This document shows, one piece after another, positions 1-6,865 of a DNA stretch of 35,508 nt. The DNA is from Streptomyces cupreus (GTDB lineage Bacteria; Actinomycetota; Actinomycetes; Streptomycetales; Streptomycetaceae): positions 1 to 35,508 of the forward strand of contig NZ_JACMSF010000070.1 of the NCBI RefSeq assembly GCF_014257025.1. Direction: 5' to 3'. The stretch's first letter is position 1, and each line of letters starts with the position of its first letter. The notes under the pieces were generated by a model. The model was not told the origin of the DNA, ran no database searches, and saw only the letters and a program-made list of their open reading frames with translations. The position numbers and the translations under genes are program-made.

Positions 1-270
1 CGGGAAGCCGTGGGGCCTGCCGGTCGCCGGGAAGCCGTGGGGCCTGCCGGTCGTCGGGAAGCCGTGGGGCCTGCCGGTCGTCGGGAAGGCGCGGGGTCTG
101 CCAGTCGCCGGGAAGCCGCCGGGGTCACAGGCCACGGGGAAGCCGCCGGGGCCACAGGCCATGAGGAAGCCGCCGGGGCCACAGGCCATGAGGAAGCCGC
201 CGGGGCCACAGGCCATGAGGAAGTCGCCGGGGCCACAGGCCACCGGGAAGCCGCTCGGGCCACCGCCCAC
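1..270 (+). repeat. 27-bp in-frame minisatellite (10 units)
   Basis: Ten consecutive 27-bp units fill bases 1-270, and more may lie outside the window. All stay in frame. The first three encode REAVGPAGR; the unit then drifts through REGAGSASR and REAAGVTGH to EEAAGATGH and finally REAARATAH. Adjacent units are nearly identical in DNA (for example 163-189 and 190-216), which points to recent slippage or unequal crossover. The block lies inside the acyl-CoA dehydrogenase gene. There are no unique spacers, so it is not a CRISPR array. Confidence 0.95.
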
Positions 271-501
271 CACAACCGTGTCGGCGGGCTCGCCCTCGCC
301 CAGGCCTTGGACGCGCTGCGCAGTGCCGCGGGAGAGGCGATCCAGTTGCACGGGGGCATCGGTTTCACCTGGGAGCACGACGTTCACCTGTACTTCAAGC
401 GGGCCGCGGGCGACGAGCTGCTGTTCGGACCCGTGCACCGGCTGCGGGCGCACGCGGCGGAGGCGGTACGGCTCTTCGAGGCGCCGGAGGTGACGGTGTG
501 A
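1..501 (+). CDS. Acyl-CoA dehydrogenase, C-terminal part (5' end outside window)
   Basis: The frame is open from base 1, so the gene enters from the left edge. After ten tandem 9-residue repeats (bases 1-270), the last 77 residues are a typical acyl-CoA dehydrogenase C-terminal helical domain. They contain AIQLHGGIGFTWEHD, then LYFKRA, the part of the family that contacts FAD at the dimer interface. These flavoenzymes form the alpha,beta double bond of acyl-CoA esters and pass electrons to ETF. The oddity is the repeat block: it sits where family members have a short surface loop between two helices of this domain, so the enzyme probably carries a long Gly/Ala/Glu/His-rich insertion. The stop overlaps the next gene's GTG start (GTGA, 498-501), so the two are translationally coupled. 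The identity of the C-terminus is secure; substrate range cannot be told. Confidence 0.85.
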   Translation, partial: REAVGPAGRREAVGPAGRREAVGPAGRREGAGSASRREAAGVTGHGEAAGATGHEEAAGATGHEEAAGATGHEEVAGATGHREAARATAHHNRVGGLALAQALDALRSAAGEAIQLHGGIGFTWEHDVHLYFKRAAGDELLFGPVHRLRAHAAEAVRLFEAPEVTV

Positions 502-974
502 TCGGCGTCCGGATCGTGCAGAAGGTGTCGTCGACGCGCGGCTTCGCCAAGGTCGCCCCGCATGTGATCCCGGCGCTCGACCGTGCCGTGCACCGGCTCA
601 CCCGGGGCCGGGTGCTGCTCAGCGCGCGGATGCTGCCCGGGGTGATCCTCACCTCCACCGGCGCCCGCAGCGGACAGCCCCGCCGTACGCCGCTCGCCTG
701 TATGCCGGAACCGGAGAAGGGGACCTGGATCCTCATCGGCTCCAACTTCGGCAGGACCGGCCATCCCGCCTGGACGGCGAACCTCCTCGCCCATCCCGAG
801 GCCGAGATCAACTGGAAGGGCGCCGACATCGCCGTAACCGCGCAACTGCTGACAGGGGAGGAGCGGGCGGCCGTATGGAAGGTGGCGCTGGACTTCTGGC
901 CGCCTTACGCCACCTATCAGGCGCGGGTGGAGCGGGAGATCCGGCTCTTCAGGGCCGTACGAAGGACGTCGTAG
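498..974 (+). CDS. Deazaflavin (F420)-dependent nitroreductase-family protein (Ddn-like)
   Basis: This 158-residue protein matches the Ddn/DUF385 split-barrel family, which binds the deazaflavin F420 and reduces diverse electrophiles or quinones. Visible hallmarks are a short basic N-terminus, VILTSTGARSGQPRRTPLAC (about residues 51-70), WILIGSNFGRTGHPAW (about 77-92) and NLLAHPEAEINWKG. The G-A-R-S-G-x-P-R-x-T-P segment is the characteristic strand-turn of the family. The start is a GTG overlapping the stop of the acyl-CoA dehydrogenase gene (GTGA), which suggests coupled translation and use in the same pathway. It is one of two Ddn-like proteins in the window; the other is at 21948-22340. 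The cofactor preference is inferred from the family. Confidence 0.82.
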   Translation: MIGVRIVQKVSSTRGFAKVAPHVIPALDRAVHRLTRGRVLLSARMLPGVILTSTGARSGQPRRTPLACMPEPEKGTWILIGSNFGRTGHPAWTANLLAHPEAEINWKGADIAVTAQLLTGEERAAVWKVALDFWPPYATYQARVEREIRLFRAVRRTS

Positions 975-977
975 GGC

Positions 978-1583
978 TTAGAGCGTGTGCTGGACCAGCA
1001 GGAACGCCCCGATGCCGAGCATCGCCGCTCCGGAGGTCCGGGTGACCGCGCGGGCCGCCGCCGGGCGGGCGCCGAGGACCACGCGGGCGCCCAGGCCGAC
1101 GGCGAGGTAGACGGCGGCGCAGCACGCCATGTGGAGCAGGCCGAGGACGGCGGTCTGCGCGGGGACCGGCAGATGGCCGCCGCCGGTGGCGAGGAACTGC
1201 GGCAGGACCGACAGATACAGCAGCAGGCCCTTCGGGTTCAGGCCGCTGATCATGGCCCCGCGCAAGAAGACCCGGTCCCCGGCACCGGCCGCCTCCCCGG
1301 GCACCCCCGGCCGGCGCAGCACGCTCCAGCCGAGCCAGACGAGGTATGCCGCCCCGGCCACCGTCAGCCCGGTCAGCAGCGCGGGTGAGCTTGCCACCAG
1401 GACGGCGAGGCCTGCCGCCGCCAGGACCGTGTGCAGGGCGTAACCGCTCACCAGGCCTCCCACCGCCCGAGCCACCGAGCCGCCGCGCAGTCCCGCCGAG
1501 ATCGCGTACGCCCAGTCGGCGCCCGGCACACACACCAGCAGCAGGTCAAGAGCGAGGAAGGAGATGAGGGTTCCGGAGTCCAT
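978..1583 (-). CDS. LysE/RhtB family amino-acid exporter
   Basis: A 201-residue integral membrane protein of the LysE/RhtB translocator family, which exports amino acids or related metabolites. The N-terminal hydrophobic segment ending in CVPGADWAYAISAGLRGG is the family's signature P-G-P/A-x-x region, and GAMISGLNPKGLLLYLSVLPQF is its second conserved block (N-P-K). Five to six hydrophobic helices are visible, as usual for the family. I chose the ATG at 1583 (MDSGTL...) over the upstream in-frame ATG at 1643, because the longer N-terminus is polar and would run into the divergent regulator's promoter. It is divergent from the Lrp-type gene at 1666, with 82 bp between the starts. This is the common exporter/regulator pairing, so control by that regulator is likely. 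The substrate is unknown. Confidence 0.85.
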   Translation of the reverse strand: MDSGTLISFLALDLLLVCVPGADWAYAISAGLRGGSVARAVGGLVSGYALHTVLAAAGLAVLVASSPALLTGLTVAGAAYLVWLGWSVLRRPGVPGEAAGAGDRVFLRGAMISGLNPKGLLLYLSVLPQFLATGGGHLPVPAQTAVLGLLHMACCAAVYLAVGLGARVVLGARPAAARAVTRTSGAAMLGIGAFLLVQHTL

Positions 1584-1665
1584 GGTGGGGACATTAGGCG
1601 GGAATGGCCCGAAAGTGTTGTCGAAGTTTGCTCGGCATCCCATGGCATGAGGGAAGATCTACCTC

Positions 1666-2118
1666 ATGGACGACGTGGACCGGAAAATTCTTGCCGAGCT
1701 CCAGCAGGACGGGCGGCTGACCGTGACCGAGCTGGCCGGACGGGTGCGGCTGAGCGTCTCGCCCTGCCACCGGCGGCTGCGCGAGCTGGAGCGGTCGGGG
1801 GCGATCAGCGGCTACCGGGCCGTCGTGGAGCCGACCGCCGTGGGGCTGACCTTCGAGGCGCTGGTCTTCGTCTCGATGCGCCAGGAGGACCGGGACACCG
1901 TCGCCGAGTTCGAGCGGGCCATCGGCGAGATCGAGTACGTACTGGACGCCCAGCGGCTGTTCGGGGAGCCGGACTACCTGCTGCGGGTGGCGACCGCCGA
2001 CCTCGCCGCCTTCCAGCGGCTGTACGACGAGCGCCTGGCCACCCTGCCCGGGGTACAGCGGCTGACCTCGACGCTGGTGATGAAGCACGTCGTACGCGGC
2101 CGTCCGCTGCCCGCATAG
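1666..2118 (+). CDS. Lrp/AsnC family transcriptional regulator
   Basis: A 150-residue one-domain Lrp/AsnC protein. Residues about 2-60 are the winged helix-turn-helix (DDVDRKILAELQQDG, then LTVTELAGRVRLSVSPCHRR as the recognition part). Residues about 70-145 form the RAM/ligand-binding ferredoxin-like domain. The length is normal for the family. A ribosome-binding site GAGGGAAG precedes the ATG. Members sense amino acids and usually control a divergent transporter and their own gene; here the divergent neighbour is the LysE exporter. A likely operator lies in the 82 bp between them, but I see no convincing Lrp box. A strong hairpin (2122-2159) follows the gene. Confidence 0.9.
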   Translation: MDDVDRKILAELQQDGRLTVTELAGRVRLSVSPCHRRLRELERSGAISGYRAVVEPTAVGLTFEALVFVSMRQEDRDTVAEFERAIGEIEYVLDAQRLFGEPDYLLRVATADLAAFQRLYDERLATLPGVQRLTSTLVMKHVVRGRPLPA

Positions 2119-2121
2119 CGC

Positions 2122-2159
2122 GGCAGGCGGCCGTCCACCTCGGTGAACAGCCGCCTGCC
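2122..2159. terminator. Bidirectional hairpin terminator between convergent genes
   Basis: A perfect 10-bp stem, GGCAGGCGGC at 2122-2131 with GCCGCCTGCC at 2150-2159, and an 18-base loop. It lies 3 bp after the Lrp gene stop and 51 bp from the end of the convergent TetR gene. No T-tract follows, as is usual for Streptomyces terminators. Confidence 0.7.
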
Positions 2160-2209
2160 AGACAGGACTTGGGGGGGGCCTGGAAAAAGACTGGAAAGAG
2201 ATCCGGGCG

Positions 2210-2857
2210 CTACTTCGTCGGCTTCTTGCCGGTCACGCCCAGATGCACCAACAGCGCCAGGTTCGGCTTGAGTTCGGCCTGCTTGACGCCCCAGGTCTGG
2301 AAGCCCTTCTGGTGCGAGGCCACCGCCGCGAGCATCGCGACGATCGAACCCGCCACCGCGGCCGGGTTGACGTCCTTGTCGACCTTGCCCTTGGCCTGCA
2401 ACTCCGCGACCGCGTCCGCGAGGGAGTTGTTCACCGAGTTCAGGATCTTCATCCGGATCTTGTAGAAGCGTTTGTCGCCCTCGGCGGCACCGAGATCGAC
2501 CACGCGCAGGATCGCGTCGTTCTTCCGCCAGAACTCCAGGAATCCGTCGACGAGTTCCTGAGAGGTCTGCCAGCCGGACTTGCCGACCCACGACCGCCCC
2601 GCGAGCAGCTCGGTCAACCCGGCGCCCTCGGCGGCCATTTGCTCGGCGATCTCCAGGACGGCGCCTTCGACGTCCGGGAAGTACTGATAGAAGGTGGCGG
2701 GCGAAGTGCCCGCTTTCCGGGCGACATCGATGACTTTGACGTCCCGGTAAGGGGAGGAGCTGAGCATCTCGCTGAGGCAGTCGAGCAGCTTCTGCCGGGT
2801 CGCCTGCCCACGCCGGCCGGCCACGCGGCCGTCGACGGTACGCACTTGTCCTGTCAT
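2210..2857 (-). CDS. TetR family transcriptional regulator
   Basis: A 215-residue TetR-type repressor. Residues about 18-64 are the helix-turn-helix domain (RQKLLDCLSEML, VIDVARKAGTSPATFYQYFP as turn and recognition helix). The rest is an all-helical ligand-binding domain ending in KKPTK. The ATG at 2857 has no clear ribosome-binding site. A TAnnnT element, TAAGCT (2864-2869, minus strand), sits 7 bp upstream, so the mRNA may be leaderless. It is divergent from the VOC gene at 2980. In S. coelicolor, as I recall, a TetR gene also flanks kbpA-afsK, so this is probably the conserved neighbour. Only a half-site (GTCAG at 2861) of the window's CTGAC-N5-GTCAG palindrome lies at its start. I therefore do not assign it as regulator of that regulon. 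Confidence 0.88.
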   Translation of the reverse strand: MTGQVRTVDGRVAGRRGQATRQKLLDCLSEMLSSSPYRDVKVIDVARKAGTSPATFYQYFPDVEGAVLEIAEQMAAEGAGLTELLAGRSWVGKSGWQTSQELVDGFLEFWRKNDAILRVVDLGAAEGDKRFYKIRMKILNSVNNSLADAVAELQAKGKVDKDVNPAAVAGSIVAMLAAVASHQKGFQTWGVKQAELKPNLALLVHLGVTGKKPTK

Positions 2858-2979
2858 GCCGTCAGCTTACCGAGGGGTGATCGGAGCGCGATTCGGCCGA
2901 CTGCAAATGGGGTGCACGAGTGCCCGGAGGCTGGTGTGCCTGGTCTGCGGGGTGCGTAAGCGCCCGTTACTTTGGCGAC

Positions 2980-3696
2980 ATGGCCGAAAACAGGGCATCC
3001 GGGTATGCCGAGGGCGTCCCCTGCTGGGTGGACGCCCAGCTCCCCGACGTCGAGGCGGGCAAGCGGTTCTACGGTGAGCTCTTCGGGTGGAGCTTCGAGG
3101 AGTCCTACGCGCTCAAGGACGGGGAGCGCGTCGCCACGCTCGTCCACAAGACGGACGGACGGATGCCGACCGTCTGGACGGTGTACTTCGCCACCCCGGA
3201 CGCCGAGGCGCTGGTCCGGCGGATCCGGGAGGCGGGCGGCCAGATCGTCACCGCGCCCGTGGAGGTCGGCGCCGGGGAGGGGGTGACCGCGCTGGTCACC
3301 GACCCCGAGGGCGCCGTCTTCGGCCTCTGGCAGGCGGGCGAGCACCCCGGCTTCGGGCGCCGTCAGGAACCCGGCACCTTCGCCTGGGTCGAGCTGTACG
3401 CCCGGGACACCGAGAACGCCGACGAGTTCTACGGCGGCCTGTTCCACGACGCCCTGTTCGGCCCCGACGCCGAGCCGGACTTCGGCCGCGCCCCCGTCTC
3501 CGACGTCTTCCCCACCGAGATGCCGCCCCACTTCCTCGTCCACTTCGCGGTGGAGGACTGCGAGGAGGCCCTCGGGGCGGTGCAGCGGCTGGGCGGACGG
3601 GTCCAGGCTCCACCCTTTGAGACGTCGTACGGGACAGTGGCCGTCGTCACCGACAATCAGGGGGCGTCGTTCGCGCTGCTCCAGCGCTCGAACTGA
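2980..3696 (+). CDS. Two-domain VOC (glyoxalase-fold) protein; positional candidate for KbpA
   Basis: A 238-residue protein with two vicinal-oxygen-chelate modules. The first spans about residues 9-115 (CWVDAQLPDVEAGKRFYGELFGW) and the second about 125-237 (FAWVELYARDTENADEFYGGLF). Such pairs form a small cup that binds a metal, a ligand or another protein. I chose the ATG at 2980 over the in-frame start at 2920, because homology-like sequence begins at about ENRASGYAEG. The gene lies directly upstream of afsK on the same strand. In S. coelicolor, KbpA, an AfsK-binding inhibitor of AfsK autophosphorylation, is a protein of about 250 residues encoded next to afsK. Position and size fit, but I recall no KbpA motif that would prove it. 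The VOC assignment is firm; the KbpA link is inference. Confidence 0.85.
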   Translation: MAENRASGYAEGVPCWVDAQLPDVEAGKRFYGELFGWSFEESYALKDGERVATLVHKTDGRMPTVWTVYFATPDAEALVRRIREAGGQIVTAPVEVGAGEGVTALVTDPEGAVFGLWQAGEHPGFGRRQEPGTFAWVELYARDTENADEFYGGLFHDALFGPDAEPDFGRAPVSDVFPTEMPPHFLVHFAVEDCEEALGAVQRLGGRVQAPPFETSYGTVAVVTDNQGASFALLQRSN

Positions 3697-3712
3697 GGCT
3701 TTTATCCAAAGA

Positions 3713-3769
3713 CACCCCGATTCGACCCCGGGTTCGCAACCACGCCCGCGGACAGGAAGAATCGGGGTG
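3713..3769. terminator. Inverted repeat downstream of the VOC gene
   Basis: A perfect 11-bp inverted repeat, CACCCCGATTC (3713-3723) and GAATCGGGGTG (3759-3769), encloses 35 bases. It begins 16 bp after the VOC stop and ends 90 bp before the afsK start. It could act as terminator or attenuator for read-through into afsK; there is no T-tract. A separate 12-bp palindrome, CCGCCATGGCGG, follows at 3774-3785. Confidence 0.45.
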
Positions 3770-3859
3770 CGTGCCGCCATGGCGGTGCGGTGGTGAGACG
3801 CTGCACGGGGTCGCGTACATACGTGGGTGACGTGGCCCGTACGGGGAGGTGGCAGGCAA

Positions 3860-6187
3860 GTGGTGGATCAGCTGACACAGCACGATCCGCGGCGGATCGG
3901 GCCGTTCGAGGTGCTGGGACGGCTGGGTGCCGGCGGCATGGGGCTGGTCTATCTCGCGCGCTCGGCGTCCGGCCGACGCGTGGCGATCAAGACGGTCCGT
4001 ACGGAGCTCGCCGAGGACCAGCTCTTCCGCGTTCGCTTCACACGCGAGGTCGAGGCGGCCCGGGCCGTCTCCGGCTTCTACACGGCGGCCGTGGTCGACG
4101 CCGACCCCCGCGCCGCCGTGCCGTGGTTGGCCACCGCGTACGTCCCCGCGCCCTCCCTCGAAGAGATAGTGAACGAGTGCGGGCCCCTCCCGGCCCAGGC
4201 GGTGCGCTGGCTGGCGGCGGGCGTGGCGGAGGCCCTCCAGTCGATCCACGGCGCCGGTCTCGTCCACCGCGACCTGAAGCCCTCCAACGTCCTTGTCGTC
4301 GAGGACGGCCCCCGAGTCATCGACTTCGGCATCGCGTCCGGCGTCTCGAACACCCGTTTGACGATGACGAACGTCGCCGTCGGCACCCCCGCCTACATGT
4401 CCCCCGAGCAGGCGAAGGACTCCCGCAGCGTGACCGGCGCGAGCGATGTGTTCTCGCTCGGCTCGATGCTGGTGTTCGCGGCGACGGGCCACCCGCCCTT
4501 CCACGGCGCCAACCCGGTCGAGACCGTCTTCATGCTGCTCCGGGAGGGCCCGGACCTGGAGGGCCTCCCGGACGAACTGCGCCCGCTGATCGAGTCCTGT
4601 ATGCAGATGGAGGCCACGGGCCGCCCCAACCCCGCCGACCTCCAGGCCCAGCTCGCACCCCACCTCTTCGGCTCCGGCTCGGACGACAGCGGTACGGCGT
4701 CGGCGTGGCTGCCCGAGCGGGCGGTGAGCCTGATCGAGGCCCGCCGCAACGGCCGCCCGCCGACCAAGCCGACCCCCAGCTCCGGCGGACGCAGCGGCGG
4801 CCGGATGGCCCCGCCGCCGCCCTCCCGCGACCCCGTGCCGGCACCCGTGGGTGCCCCCGACATCGGCCCGGTGCGCCTGGCGGGCGCCCAGGTGCCGATC
4901 GGCCCGGGACCGCGCGCCGCCGACGCCCGCGCCGCCGCCGTGAAGGCGCCGCCGCCGGAGGCCGGCCTGGTCGCCTCCTGGTCCAAGCCCCGCCCCGGAG
5001 TCAACGGCGCAGACCCTGCCGTACCCCCGGCCCCGACAGCGCCCCCGGAGACGGCGAGCGGCTGGCGGCCCTGGCGGTTCCGCATGTCCAACGATGTGTG
5101 GGGTACGCCCTCGGTCTCCGGCGACCTGGTCTACGTCACCTCCTTCGAGGTGCACGCCCTGGACGTCGGCACCGGCCGCCGCCGTTTCAAGACGAGGGAC
5201 GTCGCCTGGTCGGTGGCGGTCGCGGACGGCCGTATCCACGCCTCCGACGGCCCCACCCTCTTCGCCCTGGACTGCCGCGAGGGCGGCGACCTGTGGCGGC
5301 TGTCGACGGACGCCTGGGTCTACTCCCTCAAGGCCGAACGCGGCACGGTCGTCACCGGCACCCGCGGCGGCGGGGTCCAGGCCTGGGAGGCGTCCACCGG
5401 TCAGAAGCTGTGGGAGCTCACCGGCGCCCAGACCGACTTCGAGTCCCCCGAGGCGGGCCCCGCGCTCCACGAGGGCACGGTCTACGTCTGGCAGGACGCC
5501 CGTCTGCGCGCCCTGGACGCCCGCACGGGCGACGAGCGCTGGTCCTACCCCATCGGCGACGCGGCCTCCTGCGGCGGCGTCCCGGTACGGGTCTCGCAGG
5601 CGGTGGACGGCTATGTCTACGTCTCCGCGGGCACCCGGGTCCTCGCCCTCGACGTCACCTCCGGCCAGGTCCGCTGGCACTTCGAGGCGCCCGCGGTCTT
5701 CCTCTGCCCGCCGACCTTCGTGCCGGGCCCGGCGGTGACGGGCGGTGGCGTGTACCTCGCCGACTACCTCGGCACGGTGTACGCCCTGGACGCGACCGAC
5801 GGCCGCGACCGCTGGCGGATCGCGACGGAGTCCAGATCCTCCGTCGAACCGGTACTGGTGGCCGCGGGCCATGTGCACGTGGGAAGCGGCAAGGGCCTGT
5901 ACACGCTGGACGCGGTCACCGGAACGCCGAAGTGGCGCTTCCAAGCGGGCGGGGACATCGTGGGGGCGCCGTCCGTGGCGGAGGGCCGCATCCACTTCGG
6001 CTCCACGGACCACCTGCTCTACACCCTCAAGGCCGACGACGGCCGCCTGCGCTGGAAGCTGGCGACCGGCGGCGAGATCACCGGCTCCCCGGTCGTGCGG
6101 GACGGCGTCGTGTACGCGTGCAGCAAGGACCGCTGCGTGTACGCGCTGGACGCGGAGAAGGGCACCGGAACGGCCAGGACCGCTTGA
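3860..6187 (+). CDS. afsK: Serine/threonine protein kinase AfsK with PQQ-type beta-propeller
   Basis: A 775-residue Hanks-type kinase. The start is GTG at 3860 (MVDQLTQHDP), as I recall for S. coelicolor AfsK, with GGGAGG upstream. The kinase domain covers about residues 14-285: glycine loop GRLGAGGMG, catalytic Lys44 (VAIK), HRDLKPSN from 136, DFG at 155-157, and Thr168 in the activation loop (SNTRLTMTNVAVGTPAYM). AfsK of S. coelicolor is autophosphorylated at a Thr of this number. A Pro/Ala-rich linker (about 290-400) leads to a C-terminal propeller of PQQ-like repeats (ALD..TG..RW). No membrane helix is seen, so the kinase is probably cytoplasmic or membrane-associated. Family knowledge: AfsK phosphorylates AfsR, activating afsS and secondary metabolism, and it also affects hyphal branching. 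Here afsK is separated from afsS by 4.8 kb, mostly catabolic genes. Confidence 0.95.
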   Translation: MVDQLTQHDPRRIGPFEVLGRLGAGGMGLVYLARSASGRRVAIKTVRTELAEDQLFRVRFTREVEAARAVSGFYTAAVVDADPRAAVPWLATAYVPAPSLEEIVNECGPLPAQAVRWLAAGVAEALQSIHGAGLVHRDLKPSNVLVVEDGPRVIDFGIASGVSNTRLTMTNVAVGTPAYMSPEQAKDSRSVTGASDVFSLGSMLVFAATGHPPFHGANPVETVFMLLREGPDLEGLPDELRPLIESCMQMEATGRPNPADLQAQLAPHLFGSGSDDSGTASAWLPERAVSLIEARRNGRPPTKPTPSSGGRSGGRMAPPPPSRDPVPAPVGAPDIGPVRLAGAQVPIGPGPRAADARAAAVKAPPPEAGLVASWSKPRPGVNGADPAVPPAPTAPPETASGWRPWRFRMSNDVWGTPSVSGDLVYVTSFEVHALDVGTGRRRFKTRDVAWSVAVADGRIHASDGPTLFALDCREGGDLWRLSTDAWVYSLKAERGTVVTGTRGGGVQAWEASTGQKLWELTGAQTDFESPEAGPALHEGTVYVWQDARLRALDARTGDERWSYPIGDAASCGGVPVRVSQAVDGYVYVSAGTRVLALDVTSGQVRWHFEAPAVFLCPPTFVPGPAVTGGGVYLADYLGTVYALDATDGRDRWRIATESRSSVEPVLVAAGHVHVGSGKGLYTLDAVTGTPKWRFQAGGDIVGAPSVAEGRIHFGSTDHLLYTLKADDGRLRWKLATGGEITGSPVVRDGVVYACSKDRCVYALDAEKGTGTARTA

Positions 6188-6210
6188 TCTCCGGGGCTTG
6201 ATCTCCGGGG
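6183..6210. repeat. 14-bp tandem duplication over the afsK stop
   Basis: CTTGATCTCCGGGG occurs at 6183-6196 and again immediately at 6197-6210. The first copy contains the afsK stop codon TGA (6185-6187). It looks like a small slippage duplication of the 3' end, with no evident function. Confidence 0.8.
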
Positions 6211-6268
6211 CGGGGGACGGCCGTCGTACCGGTGCACGGAAGGGGGCCAGACGGCGGCCGTCGCTGCC

Positions 6269-6292
6269 GGGAGCGGCTCTGGTGCCGCTCTC
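6269..6292 (+). terminator. Hairpin terminator after afsK
   Basis: GAGCGGC (6271-6277) pairs with GCCGCTC (6284-6290) across a 6-base loop, with G-T and G-C extensions at the base. It lies 82 bp after the afsK stop and before the promoter region of the secreted-protein gene. Confidence 0.55.
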
Positions 6293-6370
6293 ACCCCAGA
6301 CGCTACGCCGGGGACGCCCCGGTCGCCACGTGGTGACATGACCGTGACAGGTGATCGGTAGGGTGCCGAT

Positions 6371-6856
6371 ATGGATCTTCGGGGGCGCAAGCTCAAATTC
6401 ACAGCAGTAACGGCATTGGTGGTCCTGGCGCTGACGGGCTTCTCGTCGGGCCGCGGCCACGGCGGCGGCAGCGGCGACGGCGACTCGGGCGGCGGATGCA
6501 GCAGCTCCAGCCAGAACCATGACAGTTCCACTTCCCGCCACGACGATGACGACGACTCCGGATCCAGCGGCTCCGGTTCCGCCGAGGCGACGCAGGACGC
6601 CACCGTGGAGCTGGTCAGCTGCGCCACCGAGGAGAGCCCGTACGCGACCGTCGAGGTCACCAACCCGAACGGCACCAGCGCCGATGTCACCGTCGTCGTC
6701 CATTTCCTGGACGCCCGGTCCTCCGTGGTCGACATGCAGACCGTGGACGAGCTCGTCCCCGCGAACGAGACGGTGCAGGTCCAGCTCGACCTCACCGACG
6801 CGGCCAAGGCGACACAGGTCGACCACTGCGAGGCCGAGCTGATGCCGTCCGTCTGA
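6371..6856 (+). CDS. Small secreted protein with Gly/Ser/Asp-rich linker and FxLYD-like domain
   Basis: 161 residues. Residues 5-25 are a positively charged start plus hydrophobic core (KLKFTAVTALVVLALTG), a Sec signal or N-terminal anchor. Residues 26-75 are very low complexity (GGGSGDGDSGGG, then SSSS and DDDDDD), probably an extended linker. Residues about 77-158 look like a small beta-sandwich of the FxLYD kind (YATVEVTNPNGTSADVTVVV, HFLD, NETVQV). Cys84 and Cys153 at its two ends could form a disulfide outside the cell. A TAGGGT element ends 7 bp before the ATG, so the transcript may be leaderless. It lies next to afsK and may be the conserved small gene between afsK and afsS in other Streptomyces. 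Function unknown. Confidence 0.75.
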   Translation: MDLRGRKLKFTAVTALVVLALTGFSSGRGHGGGSGDGDSGGGCSSSSQNHDSSTSRHDDDDDSGSSGSGSAEATQDATVELVSCATEESPYATVEVTNPNGTSADVTVVVHFLDARSSVVDMQTVDELVPANETVQVQLDLTDAAKATQVDHCEAELMPSV

Positions 6857-6865
6857 GAGCCTGTG

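Noticed and set aside
1..270. CRISPR-like repeat array
   Set aside because: Units are directly adjacent 27-mers without unique spacers and form one open reading frame.
1584..1643. Longer LysE exporter start at 1643
   Set aside because: It adds a polar stretch ahead of the first membrane helix and occupies most of the divergent promoter region.
2210..2857. This TetR gene as the regulator of the CTGAC-N5-GTCAG regulon
   Set aside because: Its own promoter has only one half-site (GTCAG at 2861) and it belongs by position to the conserved afsK neighbourhood; the link cannot be supported.
3713..3769. tRNA-like sequence (GGTTCG loop between complementary arms)
   Set aside because: No anticodon or D arm can be folded and the 11-bp arms are too long for an acceptor stem.
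3647..6826. Very long minus-strand open frame (over 1000 codons) opposite afsK
   Set aside because: It is the antisense shadow of the high-GC afsK gene; the protein is Arg/Gly/His-rich with no domain, and the plus strand has clear kinase motifs.
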